Both the position numbers and the translations under genes were made by a program. A stretch of DNA of 64,000 nucleotides from Bacteroidota bacterium (GTDB taxonomy: Bacteria > Bacteroidota > Bacteroidia > AKYH767-A > OLB10): positions 62,001 to 126,000 of the forward strand of contig JADJPB010000001.1 of assembly GCA_016713445.1 (NCBI GenBank), given 5' to 3'. Positions 39,665-48,622 of this stretch are shown one piece after another (the stretch's first letter is position 1; each line of letters opens with the position of its first letter). Below the pieces are notes generated by a model. The model had not been told where the DNA came from and did no database searches. It saw only the letters and a program-made list of their open reading frames with translations.

Positions 39665-40648
39665 TTAGTTTTTATTTTCTTGCAGGTCGTCTGCAATCCT
39701 ACCCAAGAGATTGTCTTTTATAAAAAATTGATCGCAAATTTTCAATGCCTTTTCACTGATCTCTTGGAGGTTGTTCAACGAGCTACTTTCTTCTTTTTTA
39801 TCACCTTTGCGTGTAGATTGATCACCAAGCAGATGTTTCTGATTTTCGAGAATGAGTCCTTTGTCCTTTAGGTCTCCTAAAGCCTGGATCATCCAGCTCA
39901 GGGCTAAGAAATTTTCGTGTTTGATGAAGATGGGTTCAACTTCCTTGGGGCACTTCGGTAATTTCGTAAACGGCGAGGATATTACTTCTGGAGTAAGGTA
40001 TTTATCATATTCTTGAGATACTTTTTTAAACGATTGGGTTTGAATAAATCCTCCGGCTATTTTCGCATAGATGGAGATCCATCTTAACTTTCGTCGGATC
40101 TCATGAATTCCTTCTTCGATTAAATGTGGATCAAGTTCGCCTTTGCGGTATTCCGCATCAATTTTTGATGTTGAATTTTTTAGGAATTTGATGAAGTCAT
40201 TTCGAAAATCAGAGCTGTCTACTTCCAAAATATTTTTCATTCTATCGAGATGATCTGTTGCCTTTTCAGTGGCATCTGGAAGCCATTTTTCACGTAGCAG
40301 GAATTGCTTTAATTCAATTTGAGCTTTCTTTTCTTGAAGTAAAACCGTTTTCTTTATTTCCTCCGACAGATTCCCGGTTTTCAATATTTCACTTCCCGAT
40401 TCTTTTACAAAGTCAAATTTTCCAAGAGCATCTTCGGCCGATTTGTAAATTTCTAGTAACGGCGCTGCTACTTCTTCCGAATGTGTTTTTCGGAATATTC
40501 TAAAGGCAGCTTCTAAATCGAAAAAATTATTCCGAGCATTTTGTTTAAAGAAAGAAAGCGGTGGATCATCCGTTTTAGCAGCCTCTTTCGACAAAGAAAT
40601 TAATCCTTGTAATGAATCATAGGTATTAAATAATTTAATGAGTTTCAT
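39665..40648 (-). CDS. All-helical protein of unknown function, possibly CHAD-like
   Basis: 327 residues, strongly helical and charged, no signal peptide or membrane segment. The central stretch EEGIHEIRRKLRWISIYAK resembles the His-x-x-Arg-Lys-rich helices of CHAD domains, which bind polyphosphate, but I cannot see the full set of conserved His/Arg positions. A second helical region has FLALSWMIQALGDLKDKGL. The gene stands alone, followed upstream by an inverted-repeat gap. Treated as unknown; the CHAD link is a weak hypothesis. Confidence 0.55.
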   Translation of the reverse strand: MKLIKLFNTYDSLQGLISLSKEAAKTDDPPLSFFKQNARNNFFDLEAAFRIFRKTHSEEVAAPLLEIYKSAEDALGKFDFVKESGSEILKTGNLSEEIKKTVLLQEKKAQIELKQFLLREKWLPDATEKATDHLDRMKNILEVDSSDFRNDFIKFLKNSTSKIDAEYRKGELDPHLIEEGIHEIRRKLRWISIYAKIAGGFIQTQSFKKVSQEYDKYLTPEVISSPFTKLPKCPKEVEPIFIKHENFLALSWMIQALGDLKDKGLILENQKHLLGDQSTRKGDKKEESSSLNNLQEISEKALKICDQFFIKDNLLGRIADDLQENKN

Positions 40649-40845
40649 TTTCGTTTGAATAATTCAGAATTCAGAATTAAGAATTCTTTACGATGGATAT
40701 CGGTTCTTAAAACAAATACAAGAAATAATTTTTTCGCGTTTAGCAAGCAAACAGTCCATCAACAATTATTAAATAAGTTTAATGCGCAAGCAGAATGTTT
40801 TTTTTAATTCTGAATTCTGAATTCTGCATTCTTAATTCTGCATTC
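40649..40845. repeat. 20-bp inverted repeats flanking a 123-bp spacer, GAATTC word family
   Basis: TTAATTCTGAATTCTGAATT occurs at 40804-40823 and its exact reverse complement at 40661-40680. Extra TTCTGCATTCTTAATT units follow to 40850. The spacer is AT-rich with no ORF. The stop codon of the DUF1015 gene (40846-40848) lies inside the last repeat unit. Confidence 0.75.
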
Positions 40846-42089
40846 TTAATTTAACGCGTGCACCACCAACCCACTTCTTAACTTCGGCTCAAACCATGTT
40901 GTTTTCGGTGGCATAATCTGATTCGTATCAGCAATATCAATCAGTTGTTTCATGGTTACTGGATACAGGGCAAATGCAATTTTCATTTCACCGGAATCTA
41001 CTCTTGTTTTCAATTCACCTAATCCTCTGAGTCCGCCAACAAAATCGATGCGTTTGTCTTTACGTAAGTCGACGATATTAAAAATAGGCTCTAATACTTT
41101 TTAGAAAGTATAGTTACATCCAAAACACCAATCACATCGTTGTCGTCGTAAGTTCCTGCTTTTGCTTGTAGTGCGTACCATTTTCCATCAAGGTACATGC
41201 TGAACTCATGCAATTTCGCTGGACGATATTCCGTATTTCCTTTTTCCGTGATTTCGAAATTCTCTTTCAATTTTTCAATAACATCATTTACCGAATGCTC
41301 ATTCAGGTCCTTGATCACACGATTGTAATCCATGATGTGAAGTTGGTTGTCGGGGAAATGTACTGCTAAAAAGTAGTTGTAACTTTCTTTCCCTGTATGA
41401 TTGGGATTGAGTTTGCGCAATTCTTGTCCTACCAGAGCAGCAGCAGCCGTTCGATGATGACCATCTGCTACGTAAGTATTCGGAACTTTTGCAAACAAGG
41501 TAATGATATCGTTTACTGTTTTCGAATCACTGATTACCCAAAAAGTATGACCAATACCATCGTCAGTTACGATATCGTAGGTGGGTTTCGCTTTTACTAC
41601 TTCCGCAACAATAGCATCAAGAGCATCCATATGTGGATAAGCGAAAAACACAGGCTCAGCGTTCATATTTCCAACGCGTACATGGTTCTTACGATCTTCT
41701 TCTTTGTCGGGACGTGTTAGTTCATGCTTTTTAATCACGTCATTTAAATAATCATCCACTGAGGCGCAACCCACAATTCCGTATTGTGTGCGGCCATTCA
41801 TCGTTTGGCTATAGATATACAAACAGTCGGTTTCATCTTGGATGAATACCCCATCGGCACGCATCGCCGCGAAATTATCTCGACCTTTCTCGTAAATTTC
41901 AGGAGCGTAAACATTATGTCCATCCGGAAAATCGATTTCAGGTTTAATCACGTGGTAGAAGGAAATTTTGTCGCCATTCGTTTCGATTCTTGCTTCTTTT
42001 TCGTTGAGTACATCATACGGGCGGCAAGCCACACGCTTCACTAATTCTTGAACGGGACGAATTCCTTTGAATGCTTTTAACTGGGCCAT
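40846..42089 (-). CDS. DUF1015 family protein (C-terminal frameshift)
   Basis: Conserved protein of unknown function that in Bacteroidetes and other phyla is encoded beside serA and serC. MAQLKAFKGIRPVQELVKRV, ACRPYDVLNEKEA and ADGHHRTAAAALV are DUF1015 marks. The frame open to 41091 ends LDVTILSKKY. One frame over it reads on as VLEPIFNIVDLRKDKRIDFV, GGLRGLGELKTRVDSGEMKI and MPPKTTWFEPKLRSGLVVH to a stop at 40846. The joined length of about 414 residues is normal. It starts 39 bases after serA. Confidence 0.9.
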
Positions 42090-42128
42090 GTTTTTATTTA
42101 TAATTTTATAATAAATTTAGATTCACTT

Positions 42129-43097
42129 TTAATTTTTGAAATGCGCTACGATCTTTTGTGCAATTTCGATTCCTATACGCTCTTGCGCTTCCGGTGTAGA
42201 TCCTCCAATATGTGGACTTAACGATACACGAGGATGAATTCTTAATTCTTCACGTATGAGCGGCTCGTTTTCGAACACATCCAGTCCAGCTGCAGTTACT
42301 TTTCCAGAGTTGAGCGCTTCCAATAAATCCGTTTCATTTACGGCACCACCGCGTGCAGTGTTCACTAAATAAACACCGTTTTTCATTTGCTCCAATTCTC
42401 TTTTGCCAATGATGGCTGGTGCGCCTTTTGGAAAGGGAACATGCAGGGTGATGAAATCACTTTCAGCTAATAATTTTTCAAAGGGAACACATTTCATGGT
42501 CAATACCATCTTTGCATCGGTTACCGTTCTGAAAATATCAATTTCAATTTTGACATCTTCAGCTCTTAACTTAAAAGGTAAAATATGCATGCCCAAGCCT
42601 ATGCCCATTCGAGCAACAGCCTGCCCAATGTTTCCAAATCCGATGATGCCTAATGTTTTTCCTTTGAGTTCTATTCCTGAAGAATATACTTTTTTCAACT
42701 CATTAAATCGATCTTTGGTCGTCGTAGATGGCATTTCCCGATTGCTGTTATGTAAGCAACGAGCCATGGTGAAGAAATGTGCGAAAACCAGCTCCGCTAC
42801 GCTTTCCGAAGACGCTTCCGGGGTATTTATTACTTTAAGTCCTTTGTCACGCGCATAAGTTACGTCAATATTGTCCATGCCTACGCCGGCGCGACCAATC
42901 AACTTTAAATTCGGACAAGCGTCGATCAGATCCTTTCTAACGGTGGTGGCACTACGTACTAGGATACCATCAAAATCATTAAGGGCTTTCATTAAATCTT
43001 CCTGCGCAATCTTATTAGTCTCCACCTGAATACCGGCAGCTTCAAGTATTTGTTTTCCGGATTTATCAATTCCGTCGTTCGCTAGAATTTTAGGCAT
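42129..43097 (-). CDS. serA: D-3-phosphoglycerate dehydrogenase (short form)
   Basis: NAD-dependent first enzyme of serine synthesis. 322 residues, no ACT regulatory domain (short form). NAD fold LGIIGFGNIGQAVARMG; catalytic Arg in NTARGGAVNETDL, Glu in VFENEP and His in LSPHIGGSTPEAQ. N-terminal LIGRAGVGMDNIDV. It follows serC by 55 bases and precedes the DUF1015 gene, so the three likely form one transcription unit. Confidence 0.93.
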   Translation of the reverse strand: MPKILANDGIDKSGKQILEAAGIQVETNKIAQEDLMKALNDFDGILVRSATTVRKDLIDACPNLKLIGRAGVGMDNIDVTYARDKGLKVINTPEASSESVAELVFAHFFTMARCLHNSNREMPSTTTKDRFNELKKVYSSGIELKGKTLGIIGFGNIGQAVARMGIGLGMHILPFKLRAEDVKIEIDIFRTVTDAKMVLTMKCVPFEKLLAESDFITLHVPFPKGAPAIIGKRELEQMKNGVYLVNTARGGAVNETDLLEALNSGKVTAAGLDVFENEPLIREELRIHPRVSLSPHIGGSTPEAQERIGIEIAQKIVAHFKN

Positions 43098-43152
43098 AGA
43101 GGTTTTCGAATTTGAATGTGCAAGAGAAAAGTAAATAGACTTATAGAATTGG

Positions 43153-44217
43153 TTAAGCAGTCTTCAATGCAAAATTTTTCATCAAATCTGTCAAGGCTTT
43201 CACGCTTTCTAGCGGAAGGGCGTTATACATCGATGCACGATATCCACCCACAGATCGGTGACCTTTGATTCCGACAATGCCTTGTGCTTTAACTAGCTTC
43301 ATGAATTCTTCGTCTAAGGCTGGATTCTTTAACAAGAAACAAGCATTCATACGTGAACGATCTTCTACTGCACATGTACCCGTGAAAAGAGGATTAGAAT
43401 CAACTTCGTTGTAGAATAATTCTGCTTTTTGTTTGTTGATTTTTTCAATAGCTGCAACCCCGCCAATCGACTTCAACCACTCTAAGGTAGTCATGCATAC
43501 GTAAATTGAAAATACTGGCGGTGTATTGAACATAGATCCCCCTTCAATATGGGTTGCATAACGCAACATCGTAGGGACAACTCGATTTACTTCTTTTAGA
43601 ATGTCATTCTTAATAATCACCAACGTTACTCCAGCAGGACCCATATTTTTTTGTGCACCCGCATAAATCAAATCAAATTTTGAAACGTCAACCGGACGAC
43701 TAAAAATATCACTCGACATATCACAAATTAGTGGAATGGGAGAATTCGGAAATTCAGAAATTTGTGTTCCGTAGATGGTATTGTTCGATGTGATGTGTAA
43801 ATAGTCACAATCCGTAGGAATTGAATAATCTTTAGGGATGTAGCTGTAGTTTTTATCTTTTGAAGTAGCTAATACATTTACATCGCCAAATAATTTGGCT
43901 TCTTTAATGGCTTTATTCGCCCAAACACCTGTATCGATGAAAGCCGCTTTCGTGTGCAATAAATTCATTGGCACCATGGCAAATTGAGTACTTGCTCCAC
44001 CTTGTAAAAAGAGGATGGAATAATTATCCGGAACACCCAATAACTCTTTTACAAGTGCTGAAGTATTTTCTAATACCTGTTCAAAATCCTTGCTTCGATG
44101 AGATATTTCCAAAATGGACATTCCAATATTGTTAAAGTCGAGTGCAGCAGCAGCTGATTTTTGCAATGCAGATTCAGGCAATACACCTGGACCTGCGCCT
44201 AAGTTGTGTTTTCTCAT
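43153..44217 (-). CDS. serC: Phosphoserine aminotransferase
   Basis: PLP enzyme converting 3-phosphohydroxypyruvate to phosphoserine. 354 residues. Starts HNLGAGPGVLPESAL; FLQGGASTQFAMVPMNLL; PLP Lys in YAGAQKNMGPAG (about residue 188); C-terminal GHRSVGGYRASMYNALP with the phosphate-binding His/Arg. Intact. First gene of the serC-serA-DUF1015 set. Confidence 0.95.
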   Translation of the reverse strand: MRKHNLGAGPGVLPESALQKSAAAALDFNNIGMSILEISHRSKDFEQVLENTSALVKELLGVPDNYSILFLQGGASTQFAMVPMNLLHTKAAFIDTGVWANKAIKEAKLFGDVNVLATSKDKNYSYIPKDYSIPTDCDYLHITSNNTIYGTQISEFPNSPIPLICDMSSDIFSRPVDVSKFDLIYAGAQKNMGPAGVTLVIIKNDILKEVNRVVPTMLRYATHIEGGSMFNTPPVFSIYVCMTTLEWLKSIGGVAAIEKINKQKAELFYNEVDSNPLFTGTCAVEDRSRMNACFLLKNPALDEEFMKLVKAQGIVGIKGHRSVGGYRASMYNALPLESVKALTDLMKNFALKTA

Positions 44218-44324
44218 CTTTTATATAGCTGATTATGTTCGGTTTAATTAGAACAGTATTCTACCCTCAAAGAAAGTAGGAATTCGTCTAATTGACAAGG
44301 AAAAGAAGTAGGAATCTGTATTTG

Positions 44325-45176
44325 TTAGTTATTTGTTGCGAACATCAATATCGCGCTGTAAAATCCAGAGTCCTTTTCGAATTTAAGCCCATCGTAGCTT
44401 AAATCAGGGCCGTATAACTGGTACATCCCTTTTGATTCAGGTCTTGGGTCAGAGGAAGACAAGTGGTCCATCACAATCATTTTTTTATCCTTGTTGTATC
44501 TTAAACTCACACTTACTTGAGCGTTGAATTCAAAAACAAGACGCGTTTTAGCTTTTCCGCCTGCTTTAATAACAGGAACTCCAATATTTATTTTGGTGGG
44601 TGTAATATTGATGGGTTCCACTAATTTACGAGTAGTAAATTGCGATTGAGGCGCCCATCCAAGGAGGAGAAAATAATCTTTTTTCTTGTAGCGATCCGTT
44701 ACTATCGAATAATAAATGCACCCCATCCAATTACTTGAATCACTTTTCAAGTATTCCAATTCATCTCGATTTAATTCTTTGTTTTGATTTAATCGTGTTA
44801 TGATTGCTGGATTTTTGGGATCCAATTGGGTAATGAGGTATCCGAAATATTGAAATTCACTTCCATTTTTTTTTGAAAGCATCCAAGTAATTGCCTTCAC
44901 TTTTTTTGATGGGTCCTGCGCTACCGACAAGGATTTCACCTGATGAAAACTCAATTTAGTCCCTTCAGGAGCATAAAGGATGCTGTCCAATAGTTTTGAA
45001 AACTCTTGGTTGAGTGAATCTTTAATTCCATCTTCACGAAGCGTTAAAACACTGTCACCCAATATAATTAGCCTTGATATGGCAGGTTTGAAGGCTAAGG
45101 TATCAGGCGTACACGTTCCCTGAAAACTAATCAGTAGGAAAAAAAAGAAACAAGCAATTTGGCTTATCATTTTCAT
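44325..45176 (-). CDS. Secreted Bacteroidetes protein of unknown function
   Basis: Start placed at 45176 (MKMISQIACFFFFLLISFQG, a signal peptide); longer forms would run back through the terminator at 45241-45273. About 283 residues. The mature protein is mixed alpha/beta with YAPEGTKLSFHQVKSLS, WMGCIYYSIVTDRYKKKDYF and VFEFNAQVSVSLRYNKDKK, ending YQLYGPDLSYDGLKFEKDSGF. I recognise it only as a Bacteroidetes-type unknown. It lies between the ferredoxin and serC genes. Confidence 0.6.
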   Translation of the reverse strand: MKMISQIACFFFFLLISFQGTCTPDTLAFKPAISRLIILGDSVLTLREDGIKDSLNQEFSKLLDSILYAPEGTKLSFHQVKSLSVAQDPSKKVKAITWMLSKKNGSEFQYFGYLITQLDPKNPAIITRLNQNKELNRDELEYLKSDSSNWMGCIYYSIVTDRYKKKDYFLLLGWAPQSQFTTRKLVEPINITPTKINIGVPVIKAGGKAKTRLVFEFNAQVSVSLRYNKDKKMIVMDHLSSSDPRPESKGMYQLYGPDLSYDGLKFEKDSGFYSAILMFATNN

Positions 45177-45240
45177 CGAACGCAAATCTAACATTTTCAT
45201 TGTAACATGTTGGTCGACGTTTCTGAGTGGATAACGTATA

Positions 45241-45273
45241 AAAAAACCCTGCAAGTTCGTTGCAGGGTTTTTT
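45241..45273. terminator. Bidirectional rho-independent terminator
   Basis: Perfect 14-bp stem: AAAAAACCCTGCAA (45241-45254) and its complement (45260-45273) around GTTCG. Poly-A on one side and poly-T on the other make it work on both strands; here it ends the ferredoxin transcript (minus strand), 18 bases after its stop. Confidence 0.88.
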
Positions 45274-45290
45274 ATTATGAATCGAATCAA

Positions 45291-45638
45291 TTAAGAATGC
45301 ATCGCATCTTTTTTCGCAGTTAAAGTCTCTTGAGACTCACGGAAATCGGGATCATCTACGCAGCAATCAACAGGGCAAACAGCAGCGCACTGTGGCTCAT
45401 CGTGGAAGCCTACGCACTCTGTACACTTGTCAGTTACAATGTAATAGATGTCCATCGATTTAGGCTCTTGAGGAGCATCAGCATCTACAGAAGATCCATC
45501 TAATTTTGAAAACATTCCTTTTACGTTGGTTCCATCCGAGAAGCGCCATTCAGCGCCACCTTCGTAGATTGCGTTATTAGGACATTCGGGCTCGCAAGCT
45601 CCGCAATTGATACATTCGTCAGTAATTATGATAGCCAT
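45291..45638 (-). CDS. Dicluster 4Fe-4S ferredoxin-type protein
   Basis: 115-residue electron carrier with two cluster motifs, CINCGACEPECP (about residues 9-20) and CTECVGFHDEPQCAAVCP. The spacing inside the second is enlarged, as in the Bacteroidetes/Allochromatium-type 2[4Fe-4S] ferredoxins. Start MAIIITDECINCG. It is divergent from the acyl-CoA reductase gene, a pairing common in Bacteroidetes. Confidence 0.93.
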   Translation of the reverse strand: MAIIITDECINCGACEPECPNNAIYEGGAEWRFSDGTNVKGMFSKLDGSSVDADAPQEPKSMDIYYIVTDKCTECVGFHDEPQCAAVCPVDCCVDDPDFRESQETLTAKKDAMHS

Positions 45639-45664
45639 AATGAGTAGTTAAGAGTTTAATGCAA

Positions 45665-45672
45665 TATTTTTG
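45665..45672 (+). promoter_or_regulatory. -7 promoter element TATTTTTG for acyl-CoA reductase
   Basis: TAnnTTTG match on the plus strand. It overlaps the first codon of the longest reading frame (45670), so translation must begin downstream, at ATG 45739. Confidence 0.5.
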
Positions 45673-45688
45673 CAGTCTTATTTCAACA

Positions 45689-45720
45689 CAAAAATAATCA
45701 GAAAAGTTTCACATGAGCAA
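45689..45720 (-). promoter_or_regulatory. Promoter (TTG-N21-TATTTTTG, minus strand) for the ferredoxin gene
   Basis: Minus-strand TTG (45718-45720) and TATTTTTG (45689-45696) at 21-base spacing, a good Bacteroidetes promoter. It points toward the ferredoxin ATG at 45638. Its start site would fall next to that of the opposing promoter at 45665. Confidence 0.6.
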
Positions 45721-45738
45721 AAATCGGGTAAGAATTGT

Positions 45739-46770
45739 ATGAAAAAAAGTGAAAGAATTGAAATTTTAAGTGTTTGGGGCAATGCCATCGGTGCTTTGGT
45801 GGATGAATTGGAGTCGGCAGGTAATCATTCCGAAAATCCTTTGCAGCGGGTACTGGTACTGGCAAAAAACGCGAATGCATGGTTTACTTTCGACAATATT
45901 ATTCGTTCATTGAAGGCGCATGTAGCGTGGTTGGAAAAAAGTAATTTGGAGCGGTGGGCAACTCAATATCCTGAAATAGACTCCTTAAAGGTAAAGAAGA
46001 GAGTGGGAATTATCATGGCCGGAAATATTCCAGCTGTGGGATTTCATGATTTGCTTTCGGTGTTGATGAGTGGTCATTCACCCGTGATTAAATGTTCTTC
46101 TGATGATAAATTTCTATTGCCATTCTATATTGAAGTATTGAGAAAGATTTCTCTTGACATGGCAAAGACAATTTCAGTGGAAGAACGATTTACGGATATA
46201 GATGCCGTTATAGCCACAGGAAATAATAATAGCTCGCGTTATTTTGATTATTATTTTGGGAGGTATCCCCATATCATTCGTAAAAATAGAAATTCAGTCG
46301 GCATTTTGAAGGGTGATGAAACAGAATCTGATTTCACCAACCTTGGAAATGATATATTCTCTTATTTCGGTTTGGGCTGTAGGAACGTTTCAAAACTGTA
46401 TGTGCCGATGGATTATAATTTCAATTCGTTTTTCCAGGCAATTGAGAGTTTTAGTGAGTTGTTGAATCATAATAAATTTATGAATAATTACGATTATCAC
46501 AGAGCGCTTTATTTGCTGAATAGCGAATCATTTTTGACGAATAATTTTTTACTGTTGAGAGAAGCATCGTCGATAGCGACGCCTGTTTCGGTATTGCATT
46601 TTGATTATTATGAAGATGAAAAATCATTGGAAGAAACATTAAGAGCGGAGCAGGAGAATATTCAATGTATAGTGGGAGGAAAGTATTTGCCATTTGGAAC
46701 TTCACAGCAACCGAGACTGGATGAGTATGCAGATGGCGTGGATACGTTGAAGTTTTTAATGGGGATATAG
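45739..46770 (+). CDS. Acyl-CoA reductase (LuxC-like)
   Basis: Aldehyde-dehydrogenase-fold reductase family related to LuxC, reducing acyl-CoA to aldehyde with NAD(P)H. 343 residues from ATG 45739 (MKKSERIEILSVWG). VGIIMAGNIPAVGFHDLLSV binds the cofactor; DAVIATGNNNSSRYFDYYFG; the catalytic Cys is probably in FGLGCRNVSKLYVP (about residue 214). Intact. The physiological role in Bacteroidetes is not settled. A weak hairpin (46769-46774 / 46789-46794) overlaps the stop. Confidence 0.85.
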   Translation: MKKSERIEILSVWGNAIGALVDELESAGNHSENPLQRVLVLAKNANAWFTFDNIIRSLKAHVAWLEKSNLERWATQYPEIDSLKVKKRVGIIMAGNIPAVGFHDLLSVLMSGHSPVIKCSSDDKFLLPFYIEVLRKISLDMAKTISVEERFTDIDAVIATGNNNSSRYFDYYFGRYPHIIRKNRNSVGILKGDETESDFTNLGNDIFSYFGLGCRNVSKLYVPMDYNFNSFFQAIESFSELLNHNKFMNNYDYHRALYLLNSESFLTNNFLLLREASSIATPVSVLHFDYYEDEKSLEETLRAEQENIQCIVGGKYLPFGTSQQPRLDEYADGVDTLKFLMGI

Positions 46771-47009
46771 GGCAGAACAATGTTTTTTTGCCCTACCTTC
46801 ACTAAAGTTCCGGCAGGCAGGCGCAGATTTGTTATGATTTAATTAAGATTTTTTATGATTGATTATAGTATCGTAAAAATCGCGATTCTGATAATGTTTT
46901 TTTTGGAACGCTGATGACACGGATTAATCGGATGATCACGGATTTTTTTCATTAATTCATCCAAAAAGAAAACATCATTTTCAAATTTTCAAATCGAAAA
47001 ATTTTCAAA
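46771..47009. repeat. Intergenic region with GGCAGGCAGG and ACGGAT repeat elements
   Basis: No gene. 46790-46822 (GCCCTACC...CGGCAGGCAGGC) resembles 18375-18397. 46905-46948 has a doubled phrase, GATGACACGGAT and GATGATCACGGAT, joined by TAATCG, a repeat type common in Bacteroidetes and relatives. 46978-47008 has TTTTCAAATTTTCAAAT words. Confidence 0.6.
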
Positions 47010-48491
47010 TTAATCACGCTCATACGCCCCGAGATCTGGTTGCGATCCTGTAGTAGGTCGGGCAAGACCATTAATATCAATATTCATCGGTGGAACTGTT
47101 GATAGGTTGATATGCATTATATCGCCTTTTTCCCTCGCAAATGCAAGTGTGTCGAGCGTTAAATCATTTTCAAAAGTATTTTTAAATTGAGGATTGTTGT
47201 TTCTATAGATCACATCAAAATGCAAAGGGTCGCTTGTGGGGGTATTGTTGTCGGCTTTAATGATACAATTACGGAACAAGTGGTTTTTCAATGCGCCGTT
47301 TTTGAAATCTAATTCTAGTTCGTTGTCGTTGTTGCCGTAGATGATGCAGTTTTTGAATTCAGCTTTGATCATATCAACTAGAACATCATTCCCCGCCTGA
47401 TCCTCAGTATAGTTGTTCAGGTACATAACTGGTGTTGTACGCTGTCCATAGTTCCAAAAATTTCCGAAGGTGCAGTGTGTAAAGTCATATTCACCACCGA
47501 TGGTTAAGGCCGCGTTATACAGGCCGCAGTTGGATACAACATCGTTCCAACCCTCTATTTTAAAATTACGCGCTAGTATTCCGAGACCACTCATGTTTCG
47601 AATCTGCGTATTGGTTAGTTTGAGTGAGACGGGCATGGCAGGATCGAACAAGGTTTCACATTGTAATCCTATAAATCCGTTTTTGATGATGGCATAGTCG
47701 ATTTCATGAGCTCCAGCGTCATTGAGCCAAATGCGATCCCATTGTCCGGGCTCTTCTTGAAGTGCAGTTTCTCTTCTTAGTCCTTGAAAAACAACTGGAT
47801 TATCTTTCGTCCCTTGCACTTTAATTGTACCACCTTTGTATACCCAAAGGCCACCGGCATTGCTAAAATGTATTTGAGTGCCTTCAGTAATAATAAGTGT
47901 AGTGGATGAATCAACTACAGCATATCCTCCATAAATTACATAGGGTAGATTTTTATCCCATGTGGTTGTTGAATTCAGATTCGTATCTATGATAACGTAA
48001 GGCGGAAGGTTCGGACTTTGCTTTTTAGCGACAAAGAAATGAGCGTTTTGTCCCCAAGCCACTAAGTCGATATCCTGGATATTTCCATTTGTCTCAAAAA
48101 CAAGAGAATCTTGAACTACGTAAGGCAAGGCTTGGTTGTTGGGATTCACGGTTACTTCTACAAACACCCAAATACTATCGCCACTTCTGATTTCAATATC
48201 CGAAAATGCGGTGCCTGGAGTTCCGTTTACATTTATCCGAAATAGGGAAGACGAGCCTCCAGCTAACCGAATACTTGAAATCTTTATGGCTTTCTCACGT
48301 GGGTTGTAAACTCTGAAGTTCTCCGTGACGGCTCTAATACTTGCGAAAACAGTATTAAATAATATAGTGGCTGTAGAAAAATTTAACTTTGCATTTGGGT
48401 CGGTAAGAAGGACATCCTTCTCACATGAACTGATAGAAATAATTGTTAAAAGCGTGACAACTAGTAGTTTTAGGTCGGTTGAGATGCGCAT
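47010..48491 (-). CDS. Surface lipoprotein with parallel beta-helix-like region
   Basis: About 493 residues. ATG 48491 is chosen (MRISTDLKLLVVTLL) because a -7 element overlaps the longer form. Lipobox SISSC with Cys near residue 23. N-terminal Ig-like region (NFRVYNPREKAIKISSIRL, GDSIWVFVEVTVNP), then from about residue 180 repeated short strands (GGLWVYKGGTIKVQGTKDN, PVVFQGL, NCIIYGNNDNELELDFKNG) that fit a right-handed beta helix. Ends RPTTGSQPDLGAYERD, usual for this family. Likely outer-membrane anchored and carbohydrate-related; substrate unknown. Confidence 0.72.
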   Translation of the reverse strand: MRISTDLKLLVVTLLTIISISSCEKDVLLTDPNAKLNFSTATILFNTVFASIRAVTENFRVYNPREKAIKISSIRLAGGSSSLFRINVNGTPGTAFSDIEIRSGDSIWVFVEVTVNPNNQALPYVVQDSLVFETNGNIQDIDLVAWGQNAHFFVAKKQSPNLPPYVIIDTNLNSTTTWDKNLPYVIYGGYAVVDSSTTLIITEGTQIHFSNAGGLWVYKGGTIKVQGTKDNPVVFQGLRRETALQEEPGQWDRIWLNDAGAHEIDYAIIKNGFIGLQCETLFDPAMPVSLKLTNTQIRNMSGLGILARNFKIEGWNDVVSNCGLYNAALTIGGEYDFTHCTFGNFWNYGQRTTPVMYLNNYTEDQAGNDVLVDMIKAEFKNCIIYGNNDNELELDFKNGALKNHLFRNCIIKADNNTPTSDPLHFDVIYRNNNPQFKNTFENDLTLDTLAFAREKGDIMHINLSTVPPMNIDINGLARPTTGSQPDLGAYERD

Positions 48492-48498
48492 TGGGTTA

Positions 48499-48506
48499 CA
48501 AATATA
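48499..48506 (-). promoter_or_regulatory. -7 promoter element (TATATTTG, minus strand)
   Basis: TAnnTTTG match 7 bases before the lipoprotein ATG at 48491; excludes the 48509 start. Confidence 0.45.
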
Positions 48507-48570
48507 CACTATGTATCTAATTGATCGCGAAGTATCACGATTGAAAAATAACAGAAAATATTTTCAGTTA

Positions 48571-48600
48571 TTGCCTAACTCAGAAAAATACTTATCTTTG
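48571..48600 (+). promoter_or_regulatory. Promoter TTG-N19-TATCTTTG for rpmE2
   Basis: TTG at 48571-48573 and TATCTTTG at 48593-48600 with 19-base spacing, the best Bacteroidetes sigma-A promoter in the window. The ATG of rpmE2 is 22 bases downstream. Confidence 0.75.
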
Positions 48601-48622
48601 CCCCCCTATTACGATTATACCC

